From Elysia marginata (Eukaryota > Mollusca > Gastropoda > Plakobranchidae), in assembly GCA_019649035.1 (NCBI GenBank), contig BMAT01002294.1, positions 250,406-274,353 on the forward strand: 23,948 nucleotides of DNA, in the 5' to 3' direction. This document shows positions 1 to 12,300 of the stretch, piece by piece. A model generated the notes under the pieces. It saw only the letters and a program-made list of their open reading frames with translations, was not told the origin of the DNA and made no database searches. Position numbers and translations under genes: made by a program. Positions within the stretch are counted from its first letter, which is position 1, and every line of letters begins with the position of its first letter.

Positions 1-80
1 GTTTGACTCGGCCGGGGATCGAACCCGTACCTCCCGATCTCTGAGCAGGTGTCTTTACTGCTAGGCCACAGAGCCGGTCT
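1..80 (-). mobile_element. tRNA-derived SINE head (cut by window edge)
   Basis: On the minus strand the sequence has an A-box-like TGGCCTAGCAGTAA and a B-box GGTTCGATCCC (15-25), the RNA polymerase III internal promoter. A true tRNA is unlikely: the acceptor arm pairs only partly and no standard 5-bp anticodon stem with a 7-nt loop appears. The element's 3' body would lie left of the window. Confidence 0.6.
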
Positions 81-900
81 TATTTGAGCTAGACTCTGCG
101 TAGAATTTTTGGCTTGTAACAAATGACAAAGTTCTGAATAAAACTGATGTTCAATAAACAAAACAAAAATCTGCTTATGACTGAGTTTTACAAACCTTTG
201 CAATAAAGAGGACATCAAGCAGATCATTGTTAAATTACTTCTGACCAAACCAGATGAAAAAACAAAAAAAAACAAAAAAACTGAATAAACAAATGAAAAG
301 GACAATTTTTTTCAAATACTTCATCACGCTTTTCCCCCTCAATGTCACAAAAAGCAGGGAATGGAAAAAAAAACCCAATTAATATTAATTACATGTTTTA
401 CCCTTTCCTAGAAAAGCATTTTACAAAATGCTCTTTCATACCTTCTCTTTAGAAGCTCTTATTTGTAAGAAAAGTACCTTTAATAAAAGTCCTGTTAAGA
501 GCTGCACTGTAATTTGAAAATGAAAAGAGAGTGAGAAAAAGATTAAAACTGGTGCCAAATTTTTTTTTGTATGAAAACTTATATTTATTGAGAAAGACAA
601 TGACCTATTTTTTTGTCAAACAAGAATTCAGTTGGGTCTAAAATAATCATAACGAACAATTTTTATCCACCAGAACAGAAAAAGTAAGTAAACTTAAAAC
701 TGATGAGAAAAAAAGAAGTGAACCTAAATAAAAATTAAAGTTGTGCTGTAAAAGAAATTAAACATTAAATGAGGGAATGCTTTCTAAGTATAAGGTTTTC
801 AAGGAAAAAATAATTGGAATCTAAAAAACTACAACAAAGAGCATATAACTTTGAAAAGCAAGAGGCGGAACCTTGTATTTTAAGGTTAAAAAAAAACAAC

Positions 901-1844
901 ATTTATTCGCGTCTTTAAGTTAATGGCGACACAACCTGTTATGGGATCGAAAACCATATCTCACAAATGCCTTGTACCTAATATTTGTTGACACTTAATG
1001 CATTTTAAAGTTTAAAAAAGTGTTGGTTGGATATGATTATGAGCAATCAGATCAGTTGAATCCATTTGTTCTTTCTTTATTTTTGATGAGCAAAACACTA
1101 CTAAGTTCTTTTTCTTTGGAGCAGGTTCATTCAGACAAAGCTAGAAGAGAAGGCAGGCATTTTCAATTTTGTAACAGAAAACAGCATACAATATGCCTTG
1201 CTAAATTATTAAAGATAACTATGACAAAGAGCTGTTACCAGAAACTTTGTTACTTTCAGTTGAAAGGGGGGAAAAGCTTCGCAGTGGGTGTTTTGTTCAT
1301 TCCTTTTTTCAGAATTAAGACAGATTAATCAAACACCAAAATTTAACTTATTTCTAATGTAGGCCTATCACATGACAATTTATAGAGTCACAATCTATGC
1401 TAACTTGAAAAAAATGTAAACTGACTGAGTCCCATGAGCTGCATTACAGCAGCTCCGCTGTCAAAGGTAGAGTCCCAAGAGCCGCTGCCACTGGCTGTCT
1501 AAATTTAAATCTAAGGAATAGGCATCAATTATCATAATCTTCATTGAATCACAAAGATTTTGATAGATGACATGATGGCCTTTGAATAATTTAGCTGCAA
1601 AGAACTCTAAAAACAAAATTGGCATTACTTAGTAAAGTGAATTCAAATCTGAAGAGGAGTAAAGTCAATTGGCACCTTGAGACTCAATCAGTTGACTTAA
1701 AACTTTTTAAATCTTTCAGACATGTATTTTAATATAAAAAAGTATAATACCTTACTGCCATTAAGGTAAGTAATAATATGAATGTCTAGAAGCAAATGCA
1801 ACAAAATTAACATTTGTCTTTACATGACAACACCCCCACAGATT
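901..1844 (-). other. PDZD8: PDZD8 3' UTR (end not determined)
   Basis: Non-coding sequence follows the TAG. AATAAA hexamers on the minus strand (TTTATT on plus) occur at 1076-1081, 902-907 and 584-589; any could direct cleavage, and I cannot choose between them. The UTR is AT-rich except for a GC-richer patch at about 1425-1495 that includes a hairpin. Confidence 0.5.
1436..1455 (-). other. Hairpin in PDZD8 3' UTR
   Basis: GAGCTGC at 1436-1442 and GCAGCTC at 1449-1455 form a perfect 7-bp, GC-rich stem around a 6-nt loop. In the transcript the loop reads UGUAAU. It is embedded in a GC-richer patch where GAGTCCCA occurs twice (about 1427 and 1471). Confidence 0.55.
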
Positions 1845-3308
1845 CTAAACCTGATAAGTGTGTAAATGTTGTATTATTGCCCTATGTTCTGGTGAGCTGT
1901 CCTCTTTTTCTGCACCTACCACTGATCCAATTGCAGTAACTTTGGGTTCACCCTCAAACGTCACATCAGTCACCGTGTTAAGTACACCATCCTCGTCATC
2001 GTAGTCATAATCTGAGGTGCTGTCACTATGTGGGGCCTCATCGTCACTAGATTCAATCACCACATAGTCTGAATTGTCTGAATCAGAATCGTCATTGGGA
2101 AAGAGCTGTGGCAGAGAAGAAGAAGAGCCGTGGTAAGAGAGGATATGCCTTGGGCTCAATAGGTTGCTTGTCTTGGTGGGACCTGGTTTGTAATAGTTGC
2201 CTCTCCTGTTGCCATGTATACTCCTATTACCAGCAGCAGGGCTTAACCTACTGTCTCCTGTTTTTACTTCTAGGGTGGAATCAGATCTGGAGCGAAGTAT
2301 TTGCAGCCCATCCTCCAGTGCTTCCTTCAGAAGATGTTTTGGTTCATCTGTTTTTGCTCTTTTCTTTCTTGTCTTGTCTTTCACAATTTGCCCATTGGGT
2401 GAATCTGGACTTTCCACATGAATTTCTACCTCTGGGTATTTGGTTGTCTGAGCAACAGCTTCACTTGTTTGCAAACTGCTATCATCCTCAGGGAGGGTAT
2501 CTTTAAATAGAGAGGCCCCAATCATATTACTTATCTCCATGGTAGAAGATGATTTGGACGAGGGTGTCTCAGCAAGGCGAAAGAGATTCTCTACTTGGCC
2601 ATCACTTTTGCTGCGGGTATTTTTCTGAAGAACCTGTGCTGGTTCCCTGTTCTCTAAAATAGGATTCAGCCCACTATTATTCCTCTCAGAGGTGATTCCA
2701 GATTGCAATAACTCCTCTGATGTCTCGTTCTGACCCACAGCCCTGTTGAGAGCTGCTGCTCTGCCTGTGCTTTTCCTTCCAAACTCTTTGAAGGAGGACA
2801 TTTTCTCTTTCACAGAAGAACTAGCGCGGCGCACCAACCCTCCAACACCTTGTGACATGCCTCCAAATGTTGTTCTCTTCCTGTCAGGTTTTGGAGAGTC
2901 TGAATCCTCACTAGGAATGGCAACAGTACTAGGGTATGCACTCACACTTGAAGAAGGGCTGCTATTGGTATTGTTTGCTTTGCTCCCGTTCACACCAACT
3001 CCTTTCCCATCACCATCTTCTGTCTCCAGGGAGTTGATGCAGTTCTGCAAGCCTGAGCAATACTGCAGCATGAGAAGACGGAGAGCATCCACCTTTTCCC
3101 CAGACTTGTCCACCTTTTGATGGAGGGTTTTAATTTCTCTATGTCTGCTAACTGTGTTGCTCGTGGCTGGTGTATGCTGCGGTGAGGAACCTGGCGAGGA
3201 TCCAGTAGACTCCAGATTAAGTTGCTCTGTCTCCAGATGAGCAAGATGTTGCTCTAAAGACTCTTTGTTCTGCATCTCCAGAATAAGTTGGTCATCCAGC
3301 TTTCTCAC
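1845..3308 (-). CDS. PDZD8: PDZD8 exon 23: coiled coil and long disordered C-terminal tail (residues 908-1394)
   Basis: CTGCCCAG acceptor with the exon starting GTG (Val, not a start). Helix one (KLDDQLILEMQNKESLEQHL) and helix two (KVDKSGEKVDALRLLMLQYC) form the family's coiled coil, which in mammals binds Rab7-GTP. They are split by a Ser/Pro-rich loop (SSPGSSPQHTP). After about residue 1003 the protein is low complexity. It has a basic Ser-rich block at 1063-1099 (RRASSSVKEKMSSFKEFGRK), a basic cluster TRKKRAK at 1220-1226, and an acidic region at ~1311-1347 with DYVVIESSDDE. The TAG stop is at 1845-1847. The tail of nearly 400 residues is much longer than the short acidic end I recall for the human protein. 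Confidence 0.93.
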   Translation of the reverse strand: MRKLDDQLILEMQNKESLEQHLAHLETEQLNLESTGSSPGSSPQHTPATSNTVSRHREIKTLHQKVDKSGEKVDALRLLMLQYCSGLQNCINSLETEDGDGKGVGVNGSKANNTNSSPSSSVSAYPSTVAIPSEDSDSPKPDRKRTTFGGMSQGVGGLVRRASSSVKEKMSSFKEFGRKSTGRAAALNRAVGQNETSEELLQSGITSERNNSGLNPILENREPAQVLQKNTRSKSDGQVENLFRLAETPSSKSSSTMEISNMIGASLFKDTLPEDDSSLQTSEAVAQTTKYPEVEIHVESPDSPNGQIVKDKTRKKRAKTDEPKHLLKEALEDGLQILRSRSDSTLEVKTGDSRLSPAAGNRSIHGNRRGNYYKPGPTKTSNLLSPRHILSYHGSSSSLPQLFPNDDSDSDNSDYVVIESSDDEAPHSDSTSDYDYDDEDGVLNTVTDVTFEGEPKVTAIGSVVGAEKEDSSPEHRAIIQHLHTYQV

Positions 3309-6300
3309 CTGGGCAGAGAAAAAAGCAAAAACCTTGACAAAATTATATGCATAGAAGTTGGAACATGTATCACAGAGTAACTTACATCTAAAGTTGGCTT
3401 ATTACAAAACCAAAATACAGTGTCCTCCATGAAGTCTAGATTCAATATAATATTCATTGTTCTTCAATTATATAACCAGAAAATATGTAGAAATACTGAA
3501 GGACTATTTAATAAAATAGGCAAGCTAAAGAAAGATGACAAATCAAAAGCTTTAAACAAAAAGACTGTGGAAGCTATTAGTTTTAATATATTTGCAGGGG
3601 TAGGCACTACTTGTGAAAAAAATCCTGGGGTCAGGGTGTGCATTTCATAATATTACAAAGTGTTGCTTTAGTTATTTATTGTTCCAAAGTTTACGGATGC
3701 AATTCACATAAGCAGTTCAAGTATAGTCATCACAGCAGTAAGATTTGCTTTTCCATAAGGGATTTACTATCGTAAGCAAAAATTTTTCTTCTCACATAAG
3801 TTGTGTATATATCCAGGTCAGGATTTTTCTTTTAAAATCAAAATGGAAAAAAAATCCTGTACTCCGGATAAATCCTGACAATGCCCATCCCTGTATATAT
3901 CAGAGTTTAGGAACAGAGCACAGTTGAATGGCCTCTTCACATAAAAATCTTTCATATTGATATCTAAAGACTCATGGAGAGGTATAGTAAAGAAAAAGAC
4001 ATTGCATAATTATATGGAATTAGGATGGAGAAAGCCACCTCAGATAGCTTTCATGAGACCAGTATTACCTCAGCCATGGCCTTTTATAACCTGTCAAGGT
4101 AAAGAAAAATGAATGCTTACATCAAGTGTTCTGGTTGGAAAAAAATCAACACCATTCCTCAATATCCTGCATGAAAAAAAAAGTTTTTATGCTTCCATGA
4201 GTAAATCTTTTATTCATATGGCATTACTGACCATCTCTTCCAGCTTGTCTTTGCGTAGTAGAGGATCCATGTCAGCAAAAAGCTGCGCCCCAACTTGCTT
4301 GGCTGAGTGGATAGCTTTGTCGCTCAGAGCCGATGGTGTCTTATTGCGCCTCAGGTGTTTCAGGACATTGTCCTTCATGCGATCTGTTTGTTCCTTCAGA
4401 TTTCTGAATCTACTTTGTTGCCCTACCTGTTGAACCAGACAGCATAAAAATAATAGTACAAGCTACAGGTAAATACACCTTTTCAAAAATCATTAACAAA
4501 TCTAGTTATCAGAGAGAAATTAAGACATCACTTGGCTGAGAATAATCATGAGTACAATCTTAGATTTAAATCAGTAACAAACCCGTAAAAAGTTTAGCTC
4601 TAAGAACATAAATTTTCTGTGATATTTTGTTTTCTGCTCTATCGCTATTTTACTTGGCAATGAAAGGAACATAAAACAATAGACAGTCAGGATAAGGTTA
4701 GGACAGAAAAATAATTTTTTTTAGTTGACATAATGACAAAAAAAATAACATTGGTTTCTTTTTCAGTCATTGTTTCCTTTTCAACTGGTATGGAAAAAGA
4801 CAGGTGAACTTAGGTTTAGTTGACTTAAAACATTTTTTTTTCACGTTTTTGTCCTTGGGAAATTTAAACAAACAAAACTTTTCAATATTACTAAATATGA
4901 GATTACACATGATTTATCAATTTTTTTTTTAAATTGTAGACATCTCTTTTTACTTGCAGGTAAAAAAATACAGTGCAAACTGCAATCCGTTTTAGTCAAA
5001 GTGCTTGGTAACAACTAATTCACTTTGGAATATCAATTATCAGAACTTTGAGTTACAAGACACTTGACAAAGAAGAAACTACCAGTTGGGAACCTGAAAT
5101 ACATTCCAGTTATCCATAAATTTCATATATCAGAGCTCAAATTAAATGGAAACCACTGTACAACTACCAAATAAACCTTTTAGTGGACAAGTCAAAAAAC
5201 TTTGCTTGTGGTGATATTTGAAGTGAAACAGACCTTCATATGTTATAGACTAATTTTAATCATTGTTAATATTTTTTTAAGATTAAGTTTTCGTTTGGAA
5301 TGTAAAAATAAAAGCAGTACACATTTGCATGTATATTGCAGATTTAAATAGAGTCAATAGACTCACACAAACATAAAGCAGCAAGCAATGTTTTGTTTGG
5401 CTTTTTCAAATACTACTTCTTACTTAAAAATAATGTAAGGGCATAGAAGGGGTAAAGTTGAAGATTTTACATTGAAAGGTTAGTATTGCTATTTTACAAG
5501 ATCAGGAAGCATCTTATGTGTATCTTACATTCACATGTATTCCTCCACCATGGTTAGTACATTAAATTTTGCCACACACAAAAAAAAAGGAAAAAAACAG
5601 GCTTTTCTAGTTTCATTTAGGAAAAGAAAGAATGGGGAAGTGAAAGAGCAAAAGAGAGATAGAGAGAGAAGAGAAAGAGAAACGTGTAGACAGAGAAATT
5701 GGCAGATTAAGAGAGGTAAGGTCACAGGAGGAACAAAGAAGATAAGACAATAAATGAATGAGATGAACAATAGAGTGTTTAGGGGTGCCAGGAAAAGTTC
5801 TTTTGTAAAGTTGTGCTGCCTTCTTCAACCAAATTGATATATGTCTTGCGAACAGGTTGAAAGAGTCGGTTGTCACAATTTTTATCATTAAAGAAGTTGC
5901 TGTTTTGAAACAGACATTTTTCAAACAAAAATTTCATAAAGTTATCAATGTTTTGAGAAAAGATATGAAAACTTTTGTTGATTTAAAATATAGGCAAAAA
6001 GAAGAAAAACTAGACCTTCAAATATATTTTCTCAAAAGTTGAATTCTCGACTTTCATCCTGAATACAAGATATGTAATTATAAAAGCTGGTCTCTGTTAG
6101 GTCCCTACCTCTGGCAAGCTTTCAGAGCGCAGTCTGTGAGGACTGCCTGGATCTTGCCCAGGAGAATAAATGACCTCCAACAAGCTGGACAGGTTCTGTG
6201 AGGAGAGCCTGTCTGCACTCATTGTCTTAAGGAGGAAAATAAAGAGGAAAAGGGCAGCAGGAGAAAAAAAATAAATGATTCTTTCACATCCCATAGACAA

Positions 6301-9300
6301 AAAATTTATGCAAGAAAATGTCTTGCAAACACTCCAAAAAGGTGTGAAGAAATTTTTGTATTTCAAGGTTTTGTATACAAAGGTATAGTCAGCTAAATTT
6401 TTATGCTTTTTCTTTAATTTCCAACGCTGAAGCTTGAATGAAATTGTGAAAATTCTTGGAAATGATATGGGATACAGGTCTTTACATAAACAACCTACTT
6501 TTAAAATGGCCTTTGCGGTTTTTTTTGTTTTTTTTCAAAATTCAAATAGAGTACATTCAACTCATTTAGGCTAATCTGGAGACAAGTCAGTTTCAATGAG
6601 AACAGATATTTGAATGGACCTTACCCACTTGATGAAGCAAACATACAGTAGGAAAAATTAATGTTACTAAGCAGATAGATGGCACCGGTTAGTTGTAAAA
6701 CCCATTCTCTTACAACCAATCTACCCACATGGCTAAAGTTAATTTCTGCTCAAAAAAAAAAAGAAAAGGTTACATAAGGACTTTTGGAAGAAATAATTGT
6801 TTTTTATTTCAACTAAAGAAACAAAAAGTCTATCACTTTATAAGAATTGGAAAATAATTAGAAAAAGTACGTAACAATTATTTCATGTTTTAAAAATTTT
6901 CAAGTAATGTCAGGAGATCGCAGGTGTTATGAACACCAATGTTTACATGAGAGTGTTAAATGCTGTGGTCTTTTTTTTTTTTTTTGAATACATTTGTAAA
7001 TGGATTTTTAGGTTTAAACTAGAGTGATGGTGGAAATGATTTCTTTAATTTGTTTTCTTCATCCCAAATATAAATCTACATCTCTCAAGCTTGACTTCAA
7101 TATTATATTATGGCTACTATAAATGAAGCAAGAAACATGAGCAAAAAACATAGCTTTTAAGCATTATATTTTCCCTCTATCTTCGTGCAAGATAAGCACA
7201 CAAACTTTAAAGAATTTCAGGAAACTGTAATAGATTGGAACATTATCAAGAATTATTACGAGTATTTGCACACATGCAGAAAAAGAACACCCCCAATAAA
7301 AATAAAAGCAGATTGTCAAAAAGCTGTTATTTTGTCACAATTTAACAAAGAAAAAGAAAAACCAGCAACATTCACTGACGTTAGTTGAACAACACGGAGG
7401 ATATTAGATACTCCTTCTACTACAGCCCGCAATAAGCAAGAGGAGAAAAAAAGTAGCAACTTACATCTTCTGCGTTATCTAAATCAACCTCTTCATCTTT
7501 TGCTGTAAAATCAAAACAAAGAAAACTTCTTCATTATTCCTGCAGAAGATTTTGATAATATGTTAGTTTCCAAGACAGTGTATCATGAAATTGTAAAAAA
7601 AAAATTACAATCAAAGATTTTACATCTTCAAAAGGAAATATTATGTGCGTCTGTTTTTAAAACCTTTGGCAAAGTTAAAAAAAATATATATTCCCGTACT
7701 TTTCTACTGACAATAAATTGGAAAGAATATTTTAAAAGGCCGGAACAATTCTCGGTTGTTAAAAACGTGTAACTCTGAGTCAGTATGCTTTGCTTTATCT
7801 AAACATATTTAAAACTTTGAAAGACAGATGTTTATGATTTTGACTGCCATTAAATTATTATAAATTATGTACTGACAACATATGTAGTTGTTGCTTTTTT
7901 TTAAATTATAGTCCTCTTAGTGTGTTTCAAGATGACATGTTAGTATAAATCATTGCCAAGTTGTTGACTCAGTCTTTAGGACACAATCAAGCAATTATGA
8001 GCTGAAAAGTATAGTATAAGTTAAGGCCTTATGAACATTTCTTCCAAGCTCAAGTCACTGTGTTCTTATTTTTTACCATCTGACTTATTAATATTTGGTC
8101 TTGTAACAAAACATCTTGTCTTTTTATAACCAAAGACACTTTTTACACAATTGCAACCAGAGACATTTTTCATACCAATGTAACAGAAATCTCAACACAT
8201 GTATGCAGTGATAACAAATATTCACTTTACAAAACCATAAGACCAATCAATAAAATTTTTTCCCAGAAAAGCACATATCAACCATATGCTTACCCGTCTT
8301 GCGTCCATCATACTCCAAACGGACTGTGTTAGCTGTGGGTTTGCCAGTGGCCTGGAGCGGTTTCCAAACTTCATCTTCTGCATTCCGCTTTCTCACTCCG
8401 GATCTTAGAATAAATCAGAATAGATCAACAAAAATTCATACAAAACTTAATAAAGGAGGCACTAATGAGCATTAACAACAATTATTATTCTCTAAGGCTA
8501 AAAGTTATGAGTAGATCCTGGCCCTGATAGTGTACCTATACTGACTGATAAAAACTAATTAAATATATTCATTCTTTATCTTTACTAATTTTAATTGCAT
8601 AAAAATTTCATATGCAGCTATTATAAAGAATTCCAAAATACAACATAACAAAAGTGACCCTCAATGTCAGGTAAATTGTGTTAGAATACTGATTACTGTG
8701 CAACTATTGGCCCTGACTTTGCCAATCTTTCAGCTCTGATTTAATCAATAAGGGATGACCTATTTGCAAGATCAGTGCTAAAATACAGAAAAAAATATTC
8801 AACCAAACACAAGATAAAGCGAGATGATAAAGCTGCATGTAAAAAGCTTATTTTAATGATTGATAATTTTTAAGAGTTTTGGCAAATGAATTCTTAAACA
8901 ATTTTCAACTGTAATGAACTGAGAGAAAAAATTATTGTGGACATTTTTTTAATTTAAAAACTTACTCTGTGCACACTGTGTTGACCAAGCACTTGACCAG
9001 ACATTTCTTGTGGCATACCATATTGCATGTTCGGCACTTGAAGGCATCTTTCATCCAGATCTACAAGATTAGGTCATAAATTGTATACCTTTTAGTTTGT
9101 CATGTATGTATCTTTTCATTGCTCCATGGCAGGATCATATTCATCAGATAGTTTTACATTTGAGCAGAACACATGAAGTCAAATGCAGAAAATTACGCCA
9201 TCTTAAGTTAGCAACTATAACATGAATTTTTCATGGTTATGGGGGAGAGAAAAAAAATAGAGAAACAAGTAACAAATGCATAAGTTGAAAAGCTGTCATA

Positions 9301-12300
9301 ACTAGGGGAAAACTGCAATTGAGTACCAGGTAGTCCTAACTTGAATGTATTACGAATGTCTGATCTTACTCACATTAATGTTACAAATTTGTACAGTTTT
9401 ATAGAGCCAAACTATCTTAAAACCACCTTTCTTATATATTATGAAAGAGGGAAGTAGAAAAAGTAAGTCCCTGGTTAGGAAAAAAAAAATTGTTGAAACA
9501 AAGGTCACGTTATTTGGACAATTACCTGCACTATTATTAACAACTTTCATTGTTAAATGTTTACTTATTCTCATGTTACACTATTTCAAAGCATTACTTA
9601 AATCCTGTTTTAGAGGATTAAACCCTGGCCTTTTCCCCAACTGTGAAAAATGGTTACCTGATGTTGAAGGACTCAGCCAAGAGGCAAATGGCATTTAAGA
9701 GTACAAATTACAGAAGTCAGGTTAACATAAGAACACTTTTTTAAGTCCAATTTATTTCATCTCTGAATATTATCGAAAAACATGATCAACTTGGGGATGA
9801 TACTTACCTTTCTCCCACAATAGTCACAAAATGTAGCCGAGATGAATGTTGTGCTTTCAAACTGGTGATGCCCTTCTTGGTGCTCTCGACTGAATAAAAA
9901 TTTACAAAAAGCAAAATGGAGTAAATTTTAACAGGAATTGACATTTCTATTATGAACGACTTATCCTTAGTTAGCTATTGAATCTGTTATGTTTTAAGTT
10001 AGTACCGGTACTTGAAATAAGCTAAGACTTAACCAACATTAAAAAACTTAAAAACATTCTACCTCTTATCCTCAAGTCCTGGACCAAAAGTGACCCTCTC
10101 ATTTCCATTAACACTAGAGGTACGGTCCTTGTTATTCTCTTTACTGCTGGGGCTTGAGGCCCCCATTCCCTTCAAAGCATCCGCCTGCAGGAGGAAAGTG
10201 TCAAGTCCTGCCTTGGAGGATGTTGCTCGGCAGCTGGCTAGGCCTAGACGCTGCTCTGGGCTAAGCTGGGTTGGGTGGAAATGGAACCCCAAGCTCAGAT
10301 CTCCATACATTTGGTTGGGGTCCCAACCTTTATGAACTGACCACTCTTTGATGAGCCTGCACAACAATTAAGAGAAAAAAGTACAAATTAGATTTCCTTA
10401 ACAGCAAATTAGTTTGTCTGTGGTAAAACAGTCTTAGAGTTCTTTATCAGATTCAATCATCGAATCTCACAGCGTCTTTAGTTTAAGATATTTTTTTATG
10501 ACATCTTCTGTTCAGAAAAAAAACTTTGCCATCTTAGACATACACTAGAAACTACTGCAGTTTGTGTTCTATTATTCTTATCATAGAGCAAGTAAACTTG
10601 ATTAGTGCAAATGTTTGGTAAGGCTATTGTATGATAAACTTACTCTGCCTCTGTTTTATAGTGCCCATGTTTTAACTTGATTCTATCTGATAAGGAGCCA
10701 TTCAAGGTGATAAGGCAGTGAAGGTAAATGTCATCCAGATTTAAGCTAGCCTGAAAAGTTTGCAAAAGAGCAATGTCAAAAACATATTTAGATACAGAAC
10801 ATGAACAACAAAATTGCACTTTGAGTTGTTGTTTTTTTTTGTAATCGGGAATGAGATTAGAGCGCAAATTATTGTTCCTGTTGGCATACTCTCTCTTTGA
10901 AGTCAAATGTTTGCAGGCAAGGACAAAAGTTTTGTGCTCTATTCTCATTCCCAATACAAAGTGATGATTTTTATAAACATATTTTTTGCTGATCTAACAC
11001 CATCCAACACCACTATATATTTTTGTGATACTGGGTTCTTTCAGGCATGTGTGACCAAGCAAATTATCAGTAGTCAAACATAAATAGCAGATTTCAACTG
11101 GAAGACCATTGATTTTTGTGTTGTGTCATAGAGAAGGTATTATTAAATTTCCCAAACCGTATTTGAAAATGAAAACCATTAGGGAGAATAAAACAAATTC
11201 ATACCACTTATTCAAAGTTTGAACTTTCAATATCTTTCCTAAAGGCCTATAGGGTCAGTTTCATGAACTAAAGAAAGAGTTTAGTCAATAAACACAGGTC
11301 TTTTCTTTCTTTTTCTTCTCACAAAAATTTGAAGGAAACAGTTTTCTTTAATACCAGACTAATGACATAAGGATAAATGTTACATCTTCAAGTAGTTTGA
11401 GAACTTACATAGCCCACTAAAACATCATGTTTGGCAGATTTTAGAACCTCTGAAGAGCCAGAGTAGTCACCTCCCTTACTCCATAAACACACATTGAGGT
11501 AATGGAGGCCCGGGTCCACAGTGAAGATGAACTTTTGATTCCAGGTTGGGTTCTATATCCATTTTTGGTATTGCAAAAAGAAAAAAAGAGGTAAACATTA
11601 CAAAAAGTGAAAGTAATATGAGAGTATATCTACAGAAAAATTGATCTTTTACTGTTCTCACTTTACTTGTCCAAGGAATAAATCTTACTTGATGGCATCA
11701 AACTAATTGGAGTTCTGATGTTTTTGTCTCAGCTGCATACAAGTATATAGTTCAACCAAGTGGTTAAGAAAACTCAAAAACCAAAGGGGTTATGAAAAGA
11801 TAATGTTTAAAATTTAATTGAATATCATTATAACTTTTATTTGCATTCTAGTGAAAACTTAAATTTATAGCCTACTTAACAAAGGTAAACTAGTCATTTC
11901 CATACCTCACAGGCCAGTTTAGACAATGTTCTGCGTGAGCTACCAGTGAGATTTGAAGTGTTCTGTTACAAAAAACAAACAAATAATTACTTTGCCGTTG
12001 CACAAAATCTCTCTAAAAAAGCAATGCTCATTGCAAGGCATTATATTACTCAAAGAGAACAGCTCTTCTTCTAAACAGAAGCTTATGTCATAAATCAGAT
12101 CTGCAGAAAGCATTAAACAACTGGTGCTAGATTTATCATCTCTTTTGAAGGGCATAGCTTTGCTAAAGTTGAAAATAAAGTTACGAGTTTTTTCTTTAAA
12201 AGCACTTAAATGCTCCAAGAGCTTAAAATGGGTTTCTCAACAGGTCATGACCAACCAAATCCTTTTCTGAACTCACAGTGCATCACTCAAACATACTAAC

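Larger units (their letters stand above)
6226..9807. other. PDZD8 introns 17-20
   Basis: Introns of about 1239, 791, 562 and 747 bp surround exons 18-20. They are AT-rich with homopolymer A/T runs (for example T15 near 6971). I see no RNA gene, repeat family or additional exon. Confidence 0.7.

Noticed and set aside
1..80. Functional tRNA gene
   Set aside because: A B-box is present, but the cloverleaf is incomplete (no regular anticodon arm); a SINE head fits better.
1020..1328. 102-residue plus-strand frame in the 3' UTR region
   Set aside because: No similarity or domain; antisense to the PDZD8 UTR.
2108..3120. Plus-strand frames opposite PDZD8 exon 23
   Set aside because: Antisense shadows of the large coding exon; no recognisable domain.
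3306..3308. GTG at the start of exon 23 as a translation start
   Set aside because: It is an internal Val codon directly after a splice acceptor and continues the frame from exon 22.
5531..5924. Overlapping frames on both strands in intron 21
   Set aside because: They come from a low-complexity AG/CT tract.
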